Below, piece by piece: positions 33,701 through 42,715 of a stretch of DNA of 64,000 nucleotides. Each line of letters starts with the position of its first letter. Positions within the stretch are counted from its first letter, which is position 1. The notes below the pieces were generated by a model. That model saw nothing but the letters and a program-made list of their open reading frames with translations, was not told where the DNA came from and ran no database searches. This DNA is from Fictibacillus sp. FJAT-27399 (GTDB taxonomy: Bacteria > Bacillota > Bacilli > Bacillales > Fictibacillaceae), in the NCBI RefSeq assembly GCF_001510655.1, contig NZ_LMVC01000005.1, positions 263,510 to 327,509 of the forward strand, read 5' to 3'. Position numbers and translations under genes: made by a program.

Positions 33701-35047
33701 TTACTGAGCCACTTCGATCGTTTCGTCAGTCTTCTTCACTCCAGATTTTTGATTCTTCATTTCACCAAAGAAGTAAATGCCGACATATACGAAGCACGCC
33801 ATCGATACGAGGAACGCCGTCTGCATGGAGCCAAATGCGTCAGATGCGTACCCTTGAAGTGCCGGGATCACCGCGCCGCCGACGATCGACATTACGAGGA
33901 TCGCTCCTGCTGTTTCCGTGTACTTCTTATCTACCACTTCAAGCGTCTCAGCATAAATGGTTGCCCAGCAAGGTCCAAACAGCATGCTTACTACGATGGC
34001 GGCGTAAACTGCCGTCATGTTCGGCACGAGAATGACATATGCCAGCATCGCCGATCCGAGAATGGAATAACCGAACAAGACCTTTGAAGATGAGAAGCGT
34101 GCCATCAGGAAGTTCGCGATGAACTTGCCGGCAAAGAAGCCCGCAAAACTATAGACCATGAAGTTGGAAGCCGTTCTCTCATTGAAATCCGGGTTCAGAT
34201 CAAGTGCCAGACGGATCGTGAACGACCAAACGGCTACCTGCATTCCTACATATAAAAACTGTGCTGCAATCCCTTTTTTGAAGCGTTTGTTGCCTGCCAA
34301 ATATTTGAGCGTTTGACCGATTCCTGGTGCCTTTTCTGCACTCTTTGCACGATTCGCAACCGGCTTACAGATCGGGAACTTCGTCATGGCAAACAAGACA
34401 AACATGGCAATCAGTACGAAAATAATATATTTATATGGTTCAAGTGTATGCTGCAGCATCTTCAACCCAAACGCATGCGCTTCAGCCGGAGACATTTTCG
34501 CCATCTGTGATTCAAGGCTTGCCCCCTCCTGGAACACCAGGTACTTTCCGAGTAAAATCCCTGCGATAGAACCAAGTGGATAAAACGTTTGAGAAATGTT
34601 CAAGCGTAGAATGCTATATTGTCGCGGCCCGATCATCGAGCTGTACGTATTCGCCGCCGTTTCCAAAAAGCTTAGCCCAATCGCAATCGCGAAGATCGCA
34701 ACCAGGAACATCGTGTACGTCCCCATGTGTGACGCCGGATAAAACAACGAGCAGCCGACGATATAAAACAGAAGGCCTGTCATGATCGCAAATTTGTAAC
34801 TCATTTTCTTGATGACCATCGACGCCGGAATCGCTACAAGGAAGTATCCTCCGTAAAACGCACTCTGAACGAAAGCGCTTGCGAAATCACTCAATTCAAA
34901 CACATGTTTAAATTGCGCGATGAGAATATCGTTCAAGCTCGCTGCTACCGCCCATAACGGAAACAGCAGTGATACAAGGATAAACTGGAAAATCGGTGTG
35001 CGGTTCAAGTAACCGTCCGGCTGTTGAATCAATTGGTTGTTCTTCAT
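33701..35047 (-). CDS. FucP-like sugar:proton symporter (MFS)
   Basis: A 448-residue MFS protein of the fucose permease type. It has 12 membrane segments, FFLPLWAVAASLNDILIAQF-type helix 1 with Asp/Asn near the top, and FYGGYFLVAIPASMVIKK in helix 2. GLSFLETAANTYSSMIGPRQ, the FucP hallmark, lies near residue 125. It imports a sugar with protons. ATG 35047 is 9 bases after AAGGGG; the in-frame ATG at 35056 is too close. The 5' leader contains a degenerate MITE-like repeat (35115-35285), and a cre-like site lies further up. It opens the sugar operon. Confidence 0.88.
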   Translation of the reverse strand: MKNNQLIQQPDGYLNRTPIFQFILVSLLFPLWAVAASLNDILIAQFKHVFELSDFASAFVQSAFYGGYFLVAIPASMVIKKMSYKFAIMTGLLFYIVGCSLFYPASHMGTYTMFLVAIFAIAIGLSFLETAANTYSSMIGPRQYSILRLNISQTFYPLGSIAGILLGKYLVFQEGASLESQMAKMSPAEAHAFGLKMLQHTLEPYKYIIFVLIAMFVLFAMTKFPICKPVANRAKSAEKAPGIGQTLKYLAGNKRFKKGIAAQFLYVGMQVAVWSFTIRLALDLNPDFNERTASNFMVYSFAGFFAGKFIANFLMARFSSSKVLFGYSILGSAMLAYVILVPNMTAVYAAIVVSMLFGPCWATIYAETLEVVDKKYTETAGAILVMSIVGGAVIPALQGYASDAFGSMQTAFLVSMACFVYVGIYFFGEMKNQKSGVKKTDETIEVAQ

Positions 35048-35114
35048 GTGTAACATCCCCTTTTCTAACTTTTAGTTTATTAAGGCTGTTTTCTTAATCT
35101 TTGTTGCACTTGTG

Positions 35115-35285
35115 GGCCGTTGATTTCCGTTCCAGGCCGCTCGCTTTAACCGGCTCATCGCCTACTTTCGCAGGGCGTGCGGTGAGCCTGTGACCGGCGT
35201 AAACGCCTACCTAGTCTCACCTGTCACGCTACTCCCGCCGGAGTCTCGCACCTTGCACTCCAATCAACTCTTAGCCGTGAAGTCT
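35115..35285 (+). repeat. MITE-like dispersed element, copy D (degenerate)
   Basis: About 170 bases similar to copies A-C (GTTGATTTCCGTTCCAGGC, then GGGCGTGCGGTGAGCC, then AGTCTCACCTGTCACGCTA). Both terminal repeats and an inner block are missing. It lies in the leader of the fucose-permease-like operon, between the cre-like site and the first gene. Confidence 0.85.
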
Positions 35286-35329
35286 ACAATAAACTCCTAA
35301 AGCAACAATACTTGAGAAAAGAGCCTTCA

Positions 35330-35343
35330 TTAAAGCGCTTACA
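35330..35343 (-). promoter_or_regulatory. Candidate cre (CcpA) site
   Basis: The minus strand reads TGTAAGCGCTTTAA, 13 of 14 positions of the cre consensus TGWAANCGNTNWCA. It lies about 290 bases before the FucP-like gene and 49 bases after the LacI stop. It would bring the operon under carbon catabolite control. Confidence 0.6.
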
Positions 35344-35391
35344 TATAACCTGTAACAAGAAGGCTGAGAGTGACCAGCTCTCATGTCTCGT

Positions 35392-36441
35392 TTACTTTTT
35401 AAGAGATTGTCCAGTGTGTGAGCCTGTCGGAAAACGCAGCCGGGAGGAATCCCGGATGATCAGTTCCGGAGACAGATTGTACTCCCGCTTCGGCATCTCC
35501 CCCTTAAAATGAATCCGTTCATGCAGAAGCTGAAACGCGATCTCTCCTACCGCATTCATCGGCCGGGATACGACACTGAGCTTCGGGTTTACGAACGTGG
35601 CAATATCCACATCGTCAAAACCAAAGAACGAGATTTCTTCCCCAAGCCTCCAGTCGAGATCACCGATGGCCTTCACACACCCGGTTGTCATCAAGTTGTT
35701 GGATGAGAAAATGGCGGTCGGCCGGTCATTCTGGGAGTAAAACTCGTGAGCCGCCTGATAGCCGCTTCGCTCTCCGAAATCCCCTTGAAAGATGTAACGC
35801 TCGTCCAGCTTCAGGTTGTAATCCTCGAGCGCCTTTTTGTAGCCAATGAAACGCTCACGCCCCGGCGTCGTGTTCTGCGGACCGCAAATGATTGCGATCT
35901 TCTCATGCCCCTGAAGGATCATGTGCTGAACCGCCTGGTAGGAGCCCTTCACGTTATCGACGAGCACCGTATCGACATCATAGCTTTGAATGCTGCGGTC
36001 AACCGCCACCATCGGAATCCCTTGCTCGTGCAGTTGCTTCAGATGGTCGCCGTTCTCGTTGGCTGTCGTGATAATGACACCATCCACGCCGCGCTCGATG
36101 AAGTTCTTCAGAATCTCTTCCTCCACGACCGGCGACTCATTCGTACTGCTCAATATCGCAAAGTACCCTTTCTCCCGGGCCTTCTGTTCAATCCCGGCCA
36201 TGACGAGCGGAAAGAACGGGTTGCTGATGTCCGGGACAATGACACCAATCGTCTTCGTATCCTTGCTCTTCATCGTCCGGGCCGCCGCATTGCGGATATA
36301 CCCGAGCTCCTGAATGGCTTTAAGGATTTTCTCCTCCGTCACCTTTCGCACGCCGCCCTGGTTATTGATCACCCGAGAAACCGTCGCAATCGACACATTC
36401 GCTCTTCTCGCAACATCCTGAATATTCGCCTTACCTTCCAT
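35392..36441 (-). CDS. LacI-family regulator of the sugar operon
   Basis: A 349-residue LacI-type repressor. Residues 5-30 are the helix-turn-helix (NIQDVARRANVSIATVSRVI) with the hinge helix near 50-60 (RTMKSKDTKTIGVI). The periplasmic-binding-protein-like sugar domain follows, with VIVPDISNPFFPLVMAGIEQ and the IGFDDVD-type FFGFDDVDIATFVNP near 265. It probably represses itself and the FucP-DUF4432-kinase operon downstream. TAGGAG lies before ATG 36441. Two identical 20-base sites with TGTAAACGTTTA lie upstream. Confidence 0.9.
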   Translation of the reverse strand: MEGKANIQDVARRANVSIATVSRVINNQGGVRKVTEEKILKAIQELGYIRNAAARTMKSKDTKTIGVIVPDISNPFFPLVMAGIEQKAREKGYFAILSSTNESPVVEEEILKNFIERGVDGVIITTANENGDHLKQLHEQGIPMVAVDRSIQSYDVDTVLVDNVKGSYQAVQHMILQGHEKIAIICGPQNTTPGRERFIGYKKALEDYNLKLDERYIFQGDFGERSGYQAAHEFYSQNDRPTAIFSSNNLMTTGCVKAIGDLDWRLGEEISFFGFDDVDIATFVNPKLSVVSRPMNAVGEIAFQLLHERIHFKGEMPKREYNLSPELIIRDSSRLRFPTGSHTGQSLKK

Positions 36442-36458
36442 TGGACATAACTCCTAAA

Positions 36459-36553
36459 ATGTAAACGTTTAGATTTTTACAGAAAAAAACAGAATTTGTC
36501 TGCGTTATTCTAAGTTGCCCGGTTTGAACAATCATGTAAACGTTTAGATTTTT
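36459..36553. promoter_or_regulatory. Two identical operator-like sites upstream of the LacI gene
   Basis: ATGTAAACGTTTAGATTTTT occurs at 36459-36478 and again at 36534-36553, 75 bases apart, on the same strand. The core TGTAAACGTTTA is palindromic and fits a LacI-type operator; it is also close to the cre consensus. The spacing of about seven helical turns would allow looping. Confidence 0.7.
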
Positions 36554-36668
36554 GTTCTTGGGTATAATTTAGCATGACTAATGATGGATTGCAAGAGGTT
36601 TTTGAATGCGCTTTCTTTCCTGCGCTAATGAAGATGTTATATCTTTTTTATAACTGGATTAGAAAACA

Positions 36669-36704
36669 ACAAAAAAGAGAAAGCAAAAAGCCTTCTCTTT
36701 TTTC
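36669..36704. terminator. Hairpin terminator at the left edge of the island
   Basis: AAAAAAGAGAA pairs with TTCTCTTTTTT. On the minus strand it follows the DUF4041 gene. Confidence 0.7.
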
Positions 36705-36706
36705 TA

Positions 36707-38266
36707 TCAAGATACCACTTGTAATAGATCATTAGTAAATTGCTGTGACTTTCTATATTCTGCTGCTTCTGCTAATTTAGTAAATTCAACTGTTTTATTG
36801 TGGTTTTTCCTTACTAAGGATTCAATCTCTTTTAAGTTAACTCTGAAGAATTCCTTACGATCATTTACTTTATTCACTTTATTATTAGCCAATGCTTTAT
36901 GAAGCTCATTTTCAAGGGTTGGAGCATCATCACTGAAAATTAAGGCATGAACATCAAATGTAAATGGAACTGATGCATCTCCCAGTTCCTTGACTCTATC
37001 CATTGGTTCTAGTCGTCTTGTCATACCAATTTTATATACATCTTCTCCGAAGGAACCAATGTTTGAAATAATATAAACATAACCAGCACGCGTATTTTGA
37101 ACTCGGAATAATACATCTTCCTTATTCTTTTTCGTTTCTTCTAGTTGGTCTTCTAGTTCTTTAAGTTTAGCATAAAGTTTTTGTAAATCTTTATCTTTTG
37201 CAGTCTCAATTTGCTTATTCATCTTTTCAATAGCTTGTTCAAAATGCTTCTCTTCTTTTTCTACTTTTTCTTTTGCCTTTTCTAATTCTTTAAGTGCCAA
37301 TGCTTCTTCTCGCATACGTTCTTTAATAGCTTGTTGTTCCTCTTTTTCTTCCTGTTTCTTTTGTTCGAATTCATACTTCAAGTATAATTCTTCTAGTTTT
37401 AATTCCAGATATGACCTAGTGATTGATACCCTTTGCATATCAGTAAGCTTATTTAAGTCCTCGAACACTTTCTTAATACGTTTTTCACTAACTTCAATAT
37501 TATTAAACTTGACTTTCATAATGGCATTATCACATTCATTATTAAAGGCTCTCAGGATTAATTTGATAGTATCCTGGATAAATTCTTTTCCTTTTTTTCT
37601 GTCGTCTCCTATAGTCCAGTCTAATGAATGATGTGTAGCATTTTTTGATTTTACTAATTCTTTTTGTCTTTTACGTATTTCATCAAGTTTTGCCTGATAA
37701 GCCTCGGAAGACTCAAAACCATACTTAGCTTCATAGAAACCAAATGACTGCATTAGTATCTCGTCTTTTAATACAATTATGTTTTGTTGAAGTTCAGCTA
37801 TTTGATTATGAATTTCTTGTTTTTTGGTAGTTAAACCATCTATATTTTCCGTCATTTTATTTGCAGCTTCTTTTAAATCAGCAAGGGCTTCAAGATCATT
37901 AACAGTGCTAAGAATATTATTCTTTTTTATTTCTAATTCTTCAATTTGACTTACCATTTTTCCTTTTGTTTCATTTAAGTCAAGGATAGGTGCGTACTTT
38001 TCTAATACTTTTTGAATAGCAGTTTTCTTATTTATTAATTCCTGATATTCAGTTTCAAGGATTTTCACTCTTTCTTTTACATCTATTAAGTCTGCAAATC
38101 CTTGTTCCTCCCATTTTTTTGCTGTTATTTTCATTTCTTTATTTCTTTTTATGATAAGGATTATTGCAAGAATAACAGGTACAATAAGAATCCAAACCGC
38201 AAATAATAACCCAATTATCCATGGCGAATGGTACCACTTCTCTTTATACAATTTCTTCATCTCCAT
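36707..38266 (-). CDS. Membrane-anchored DUF4041/T5orf172 (GIY-YIG-like) protein
   Basis: A 519-residue protein. Residues 13-40 are a hydrophobic membrane segment followed by a basic patch. A long coiled coil (about 55-165) precedes a DUF4041 region (FGFYEAKYGFESSEAYQAKL to RAFNNECDNAIMKVK). A second Glu/Lys coiled coil (about 290-390) follows, then a C-terminal T5orf172 domain (AGYVYIISNIGSFGEDVYKI, then GMTRR). T5orf172 is related to GIY-YIG nucleases; the tyrosines and Arg are present. Such proteins are known from phages and defence islands; their role is not settled. Base composition is AT-rich. It stands alone, with its own terminator. Confidence 0.8.
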   Translation of the reverse strand: MEMKKLYKEKWYHSPWIIGLLFAVWILIVPVILAIILIIKRNKEMKITAKKWEEQGFADLIDVKERVKILETEYQELINKKTAIQKVLEKYAPILDLNETKGKMVSQIEELEIKKNNILSTVNDLEALADLKEAANKMTENIDGLTTKKQEIHNQIAELQQNIIVLKDEILMQSFGFYEAKYGFESSEAYQAKLDEIRKRQKELVKSKNATHHSLDWTIGDDRKKGKEFIQDTIKLILRAFNNECDNAIMKVKFNNIEVSEKRIKKVFEDLNKLTDMQRVSITRSYLELKLEELYLKYEFEQKKQEEKEEQQAIKERMREEALALKELEKAKEKVEKEEKHFEQAIEKMNKQIETAKDKDLQKLYAKLKELEDQLEETKKNKEDVLFRVQNTRAGYVYIISNIGSFGEDVYKIGMTRRLEPMDRVKELGDASVPFTFDVHALIFSDDAPTLENELHKALANNKVNKVNDRKEFFRVNLKEIESLVRKNHNKTVEFTKLAEAAEYRKSQQFTNDLLQVVS

Positions 38267-38446
38267 TAATATTTTCGTAAAATTTCATAATTAGAATTAT
38301 ATGTAAAATTTTACGTGTTATTACCAAAATAATAACCTCAATGATTATAGAACATTTTTCATATTAATGGAATTTATTTTTCAGTATAATAAATAATTTT
38401 TTTGTGACACTTTTGCTTTGGTTGATGTTTATCTTTAATGAGAAAA

Positions 38447-38480
38447 AGATCTAACCCTAAAAAAATAAAGGGTTAGATCT
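38447..38480 (-). terminator. Terminator of the PLD-helicase gene
   Basis: A perfect 12-bp stem, AGATCTAACCCT/AGGGTTAGATCT. On the minus strand it is followed by TTTTTC, directly after the helicase stop. Confidence 0.88.
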
Positions 38481-38487
38481 CTGTTAT

Positions 38488-41400
38488 TTATAATATATTC
38501 TTATTCGCCCTCGGCACAAAATAAGGCGGCATCTCTTCTCTAAGCTTCCATACAAAACTCATCGGCTTACTTCCTGAATGACTTACATGATCCGCTGTAC
38601 CTAAAAAGACAAACGGTGATGTATAGCCGTTTTCTTTTTTGTATTCTCGAACAAATAGTGCAATTTTGTGACCTCTACTTCGATGTTGAATATAGCGGTT
38701 AGCCGTTTCACTGCCTTCTGCAACCCGACTTTGAGTTTGCCAGTGGAACAATTTCTCATTAATGGCATAGTCGTCATAAAGCGTCGATGGTGAAAAATCC
38801 TTTTCTGACTTATTGAGTGTAATAAAAAAGATATCCAAGTCCTTTTCTCTAAAGTGCTTCACACCTTCACGAAAAGCTGGACTTGCCTTGTCATTATAGT
38901 AACCGAGTGCCGCGAGAACTTGAGAAGTATTGTACTTACTATGGACTCGTAGTGGACATGGAAAGGAAAAATCATTGTCAATTTCTAATGTTTCTAATGC
39001 CTCGAATTTATAACGAAGAATTTGAGCAATCTCCTGTTTAAACGCTGGATAGGAAAGGATTCGTTGCATTCCCTCTTCCATGGATGGGAAGCCTTCCTTA
39101 TCCGGGTGAGCCTTGTAAAAAGAATAATAAAATATTCCTAACATCAGCTGTTCTTCTTCGCTTTGAGCTGGGGTTCCCTCCACATACTTGATTAAAAACT
39201 GGAGCAAGGTACTGGAGTTCAGGTGAAATAAGTTAGGTAACCGGCTTGTGATCCACTTCTCATCCTCACAAACAAACTCAGACCTAATTCCAGCCTCAAC
39301 CATCATCCGGCTAAAGCTACGATCGCCATTCTTACCATAAAAATCGTATAGAGAATAATGATAATGCTTTAAAAAGTTACTTAATGTGAATTCTAGGTCT
39401 GTATCTTGCTGAAAGTATTTTAGCCTTGCGATTAAATTCCCTCTCGTATTTGCACTTAATTTAATATTTCGGAGAATGTACTCCTTGGCTTGCTTCTCCA
39501 ACTGAAGAAAACAACCTTTTGGCAAATGGAAGAATCCGTGCTCCACATAATGCTGAACAGAGTGCTTGGTTTGGCCAATCAACGCGCGAAACTTCTCTTC
39601 AAAGTTATAGTTCTGATGAGCTTGTCCAACAAAGTCTAAGACCGTTAAGCATTCCTTACCTTCCGAAAGGCGCAGACCACGTCCGAGCTGTTGCAAGAAC
39701 ACCGTTAAGCTCTCTGTTGGCCGTAAAAATAACACGGTATTAACTTCAGGGATATCAATCCCCTCGTTATATAGATCAACAACAAAGATGAACTTAATCT
39801 CTCCGTTCACCAGCCGAGCCTGTGCACTGTTTCGGATATTCTGTTGTACATTACCATGTAGGGCAACCGCAGGAATCCCATTTTTATTAAAGAAATCAGC
39901 CATATAGATGGCATGTTCAACGGATACACAGAACCCTAGCCCTTTAACTTCACCGATATCGGTAATGTACTTATTAAGATTAGCAATTATTTGATTGCTT
40001 CGAATCTTACTAGAGGTATACACATTCTCAAGCTCTTTAATGTCATATCCTTTTCGGCTCCATTTTAGCTTAGAAAGGTCGACCACGTCACTGACACAAA
40101 AATATTGAAACGTACTAAGCAGCTTTTTATCTACTGCTTCTGTTAACCGCATTTCAGCAGCGATCATTTCATCAAAATAACTCAGGATCGTTTTACCATC
40201 CATACGCTCAGGTGTGGCTGTTAATCCAACTAAAATATTCGGCTCATAGTGTCCAAGTAGTTTCTGATACGAGTCTGCTGCGGCATGGTGAAATTCATCG
40301 ACAATAATAAAGTCATAATAGTCACTGGAAGTTAGCTCATTCAGCTTCTTGCTGTTAAAACTTTGAATACTGACAAATAAATGGTCTAAAGAAGTTGGAG
40401 TTTGATTACCTACCAGCATCTCACCAAAATTGGCATCCTTTAAAATGGCTCTGAAAGTATCTCTACTCTGCCTCAAGATCTCTTCTCGATGGGCAACAAA
40501 CAACAATCGCGCTGATCCTTTGTTCTTCAATCGGTAACGCTTATAATCAAAAGCTGAAATAACCGTCTTTCCAACACCTGTGGCTGCCACAACAAGGTTT
40601 TTCATCCGACCATGAACTTCCCGCTCGACCTGCAGCTTTTCTAAAATTTCTTTTTGATAGTAAAACGGCTGGATATCAAATAAGAAGGTAAAATCGTTAG
40701 CATTATTATTTATCTTAGGTGCGAGGGCTAACTTCAACCTCTCCTGATCCTCTAACTCCTCTGGATGAAACGTTTTAAATTCTTTATCATTCCAGTAACT
40801 CTCAAAGGTCGCCTCAAACTTTTTCAAAATATCAAAGGAATCCTTCTCCGTCACCTTTAAGTTCCATTCCAACCCCGAAGTTAAAGCTGGATTTGAGAGA
40901 TTGGATGAACCAATGTACGCCGTGCTAAATCCTGTTTCTCGCTTAAATAAATATGCCTTCGCATGAAGTCGGGTGCGCTCTATATCATAGGATATTTTAA
41001 TCTCTATATTATTCAGCTTGCTTAGCTCTTGAATCGCTTTATAATCAGTGGCTTCCATATAAGATGTTGTGATCACACGAAGCTTTTTACCGGGAGTCTC
41101 CGTAAACGTACGAAGCTCCTCAATAATGCAGCGCAAACCGCTCCACTTTATAAAAGAAACAAGCATATCGATCGAATCAGCACTGACGATTTCCTTCTGA
41201 AGTTCACCGAGCATATTTGGTTCGTAATGAGAACCCGTGAATAAAGAGCTTTGGGAAATGGGAGTTACAGGTCGTATCGTTTCTCTCTTACCCATACTTC
41301 TTACCGAATTGATACGAGAATAGAGAGAAGTCAGCACTTCCCCTTCTTCTTCAATTTGAAGCTTACGAAACTCTTCATCTCCCAATCTCTCACTGATCAT

Positions 41401-41646
41401 ATGAATGATGTCGTTACATGTGCGGATTTGATCCAACAACGCCTGTTGATGATTACTCCCCGCGTCATCACGAACAAATTTTAACGCTTTCCTGGTAACA
41501 GTGGATATGTATGATGCTAGCAACTTCCTGGCTTCTTCTACATCTATTTGTTCTTTTTCGATGTCATATGTGTTAAGATCTAAACTTATGAGTTCGTTCT
41601 TGAGTTTATGATTGATGATTTCTTCGTAGATTCCCTGTTTGAGCAC
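38488..41646 (-). CDS. PLD-DEAD/DEAH helicase-DUF3427 protein
   Basis: A 1052-residue protein. Its N-terminal helical part is followed by a phospholipase-D-type nuclease domain (about 150-280) with the HxK motif in RLHAKAYLFKRE and the typical IGSSNLSNPALTSGLEWN. The SF2 helicase core has Walker A ATGVGKT near 350, DEFHH for motif II near 450, TATP near 475, and motif VI as QQLGRGLRL near 645. The C-terminal third is DUF3427 (SPFVFLGTADHVSHSGSKPMS). It would cut and unwind nucleic acid; similar fusions occur as solitary defence genes. Start GTG 41646 follows GGGGTGA. Its GC content is higher than that of the island to the right. Confidence 0.88.
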   Translation of the reverse strand: MLKQGIYEEIINHKLKNELISLDLNTYDIEKEQIDVEEARKLLASYISTVTRKALKFVRDDAGSNHQQALLDQIRTCNDIIHMISERLGDEEFRKLQIEEEGEVLTSLYSRINSVRSMGKRETIRPVTPISQSSLFTGSHYEPNMLGELQKEIVSADSIDMLVSFIKWSGLRCIIEELRTFTETPGKKLRVITTSYMEATDYKAIQELSKLNNIEIKISYDIERTRLHAKAYLFKRETGFSTAYIGSSNLSNPALTSGLEWNLKVTEKDSFDILKKFEATFESYWNDKEFKTFHPEELEDQERLKLALAPKINNNANDFTFLFDIQPFYYQKEILEKLQVEREVHGRMKNLVVAATGVGKTVISAFDYKRYRLKNKGSARLLFVAHREEILRQSRDTFRAILKDANFGEMLVGNQTPTSLDHLFVSIQSFNSKKLNELTSSDYYDFIIVDEFHHAAADSYQKLLGHYEPNILVGLTATPERMDGKTILSYFDEMIAAEMRLTEAVDKKLLSTFQYFCVSDVVDLSKLKWSRKGYDIKELENVYTSSKIRSNQIIANLNKYITDIGEVKGLGFCVSVEHAIYMADFFNKNGIPAVALHGNVQQNIRNSAQARLVNGEIKFIFVVDLYNEGIDIPEVNTVLFLRPTESLTVFLQQLGRGLRLSEGKECLTVLDFVGQAHQNYNFEEKFRALIGQTKHSVQHYVEHGFFHLPKGCFLQLEKQAKEYILRNIKLSANTRGNLIARLKYFQQDTDLEFTLSNFLKHYHYSLYDFYGKNGDRSFSRMMVEAGIRSEFVCEDEKWITSRLPNLFHLNSSTLLQFLIKYVEGTPAQSEEEQLMLGIFYYSFYKAHPDKEGFPSMEEGMQRILSYPAFKQEIAQILRYKFEALETLEIDNDFSFPCPLRVHSKYNTSQVLAALGYYNDKASPAFREGVKHFREKDLDIFFITLNKSEKDFSPSTLYDDYAINEKLFHWQTQSRVAEGSETANRYIQHRSRGHKIALFVREYKKENGYTSPFVFLGTADHVSHSGSKPMSFVWKLREEMPPYFVPRANKNIL

Positions 41647-41807
41647 AGCCGATCACCCCATCTTCCATTAGTGTTATGTACACATTTAGTTTAGGAGTGA
41701 TTTAATTAATCACATTTACTTAAACAGAATTAAACTTCGTTCCCTCCTTAAACAAAATGATATGTTTCGACCTCATACCTATTAAATAAAAAAAAACCCA
41801 AACCAAA

Positions 41808-42128
41808 TTAACAGTCCATTTCAAAGATTAAGAGGCCATTTTCAATAGCATGTTTATATTTCAATTCTACTGTTTTGTATTTCCTTTTTGCATAAACTGG
41901 AATATTCATCCCTAATAATTGAAGTAATATCTTATCAGTATGATCATTATCATGCTCTTCAAACATTCCAAAAATGTCACCAATCTCTTTTAAGGGAATG
42001 CGTTCACCGTTTTTTCTACTACAGTAATAATTAGTATATTTTCTTTTAGATTTTACATCTTTCAATTTGATTTGATAATATTCATCATCATTTAAATATT
42101 TAACTATCAACGGCTTTATTTCTGTCAT
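41808..42128 (-). CDS. Small partner of the HEPN-like gene, function unknown
   Basis: A 106-residue protein I do not recognise. It opens with strands (IKPLIVKYL, EYYQIKLKDV), then has a basic stretch (KSKRKYTNYYCSRKNGERIP), an acidic-His patch (EEHDNDHTDK) and a C-terminal helix ending in Cys. Its ATG overlaps the stop of the HEPN-like gene upstream (ATGA), which implies translational coupling. In toxin-antitoxin or abortive-infection pairs the second gene is often the antidote or a sensor; that is inference. Confidence 0.6.
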   Translation of the reverse strand: MTEIKPLIVKYLNDDEYYQIKLKDVKSKRKYTNYYCSRKNGERIPLKEIGDIFGMFEEHDNDHTDKILLQLLGMNIPVYAKRKYKTVELKYKHAIENGLLIFEMDC

Positions 42129-42524
42129 AGATCAATATCTCCCGTATTTATATGTAAAGTGTTTAAAATTCTATTGAAATTTATATAAAACTGGTCTAAA
42201 CACATAAATTCATCATTTGTTAAGTAACTACAATGTGCAATTTTATTTCGAAGCGGGTAAATTTTTTGGAAGGTTAGTAAAAATTCATGAGGAAAAATAT
42301 ATATTAATTCAGGGAAAACCCTAAAGTATGAAACTAATTCATGAAAATTAAGTTTATTAAATTCTTTATTCAGCCTTCTATATATGTACTTTAAGCGGAG
42401 CTTTCATTTCCCAATTATAACCATAAGATTCACTTAAGTTTCTAATGATAATTTGCCGTAATTTATTTTCTATTTCATACAGTTTCCCATATGCAGTCTC
42501 CATTTTCCTTATTTTTTCTTCCAT
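42125..42524 (-). pseudogene. HEPN-like RNase gene with a single frameshift
   Basis: From ATG 42524 (GAGGTGG just upstream) the minus strand encodes MEEKIRKMETAYGKLYEIEN onwards, but hits TAG at 42378-42380. A one-base shift at the AAA run (42390-42392) restores a frame, LKYIYRRLNKEFNKL to the stop at 42125. That frame contains PLRNKIAHCSYLTNDEF. RNKIAH is the RN(x)3H catalytic motif of HEPN RNases. The joined product would have about 132 residues. Whether this is a dead gene, a sequencing error or programmed slippage cannot be told here. Confidence 0.7.
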
Positions 42525-42630
42525 ATAACCACCTCAATTAATTCCCCCTACCATATTATGCTTATTTTATCATACTAAGAATGTTCTTATTATTTAAAAA
42601 ATAAAAATATAGCGTATCTATAGACTTTAT

Positions 42631-42676
42631 TTTTTCATAATTCGTACCCTTTCTAAGGGGTACGAATTATGAAAAA
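42631..42676. repeat. Perfect 19-bp inverted repeat
   Basis: TTTTTCATAATTCGTACCC (42631-42649) and its exact complement (42658-42676) flank an 8-base loop. It lies between the stop of the NERD-helicase gene and the HEPN-like gene. Both arms end in T/A runs that pair, so it lacks a free U-tail in either direction and may not be an ordinary terminator. Confidence 0.75.
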
Positions 42677-42715
42677 TGTATTGCTTTGTTTTAGTTTTTG
42701 TATATTTGTTGAAAT

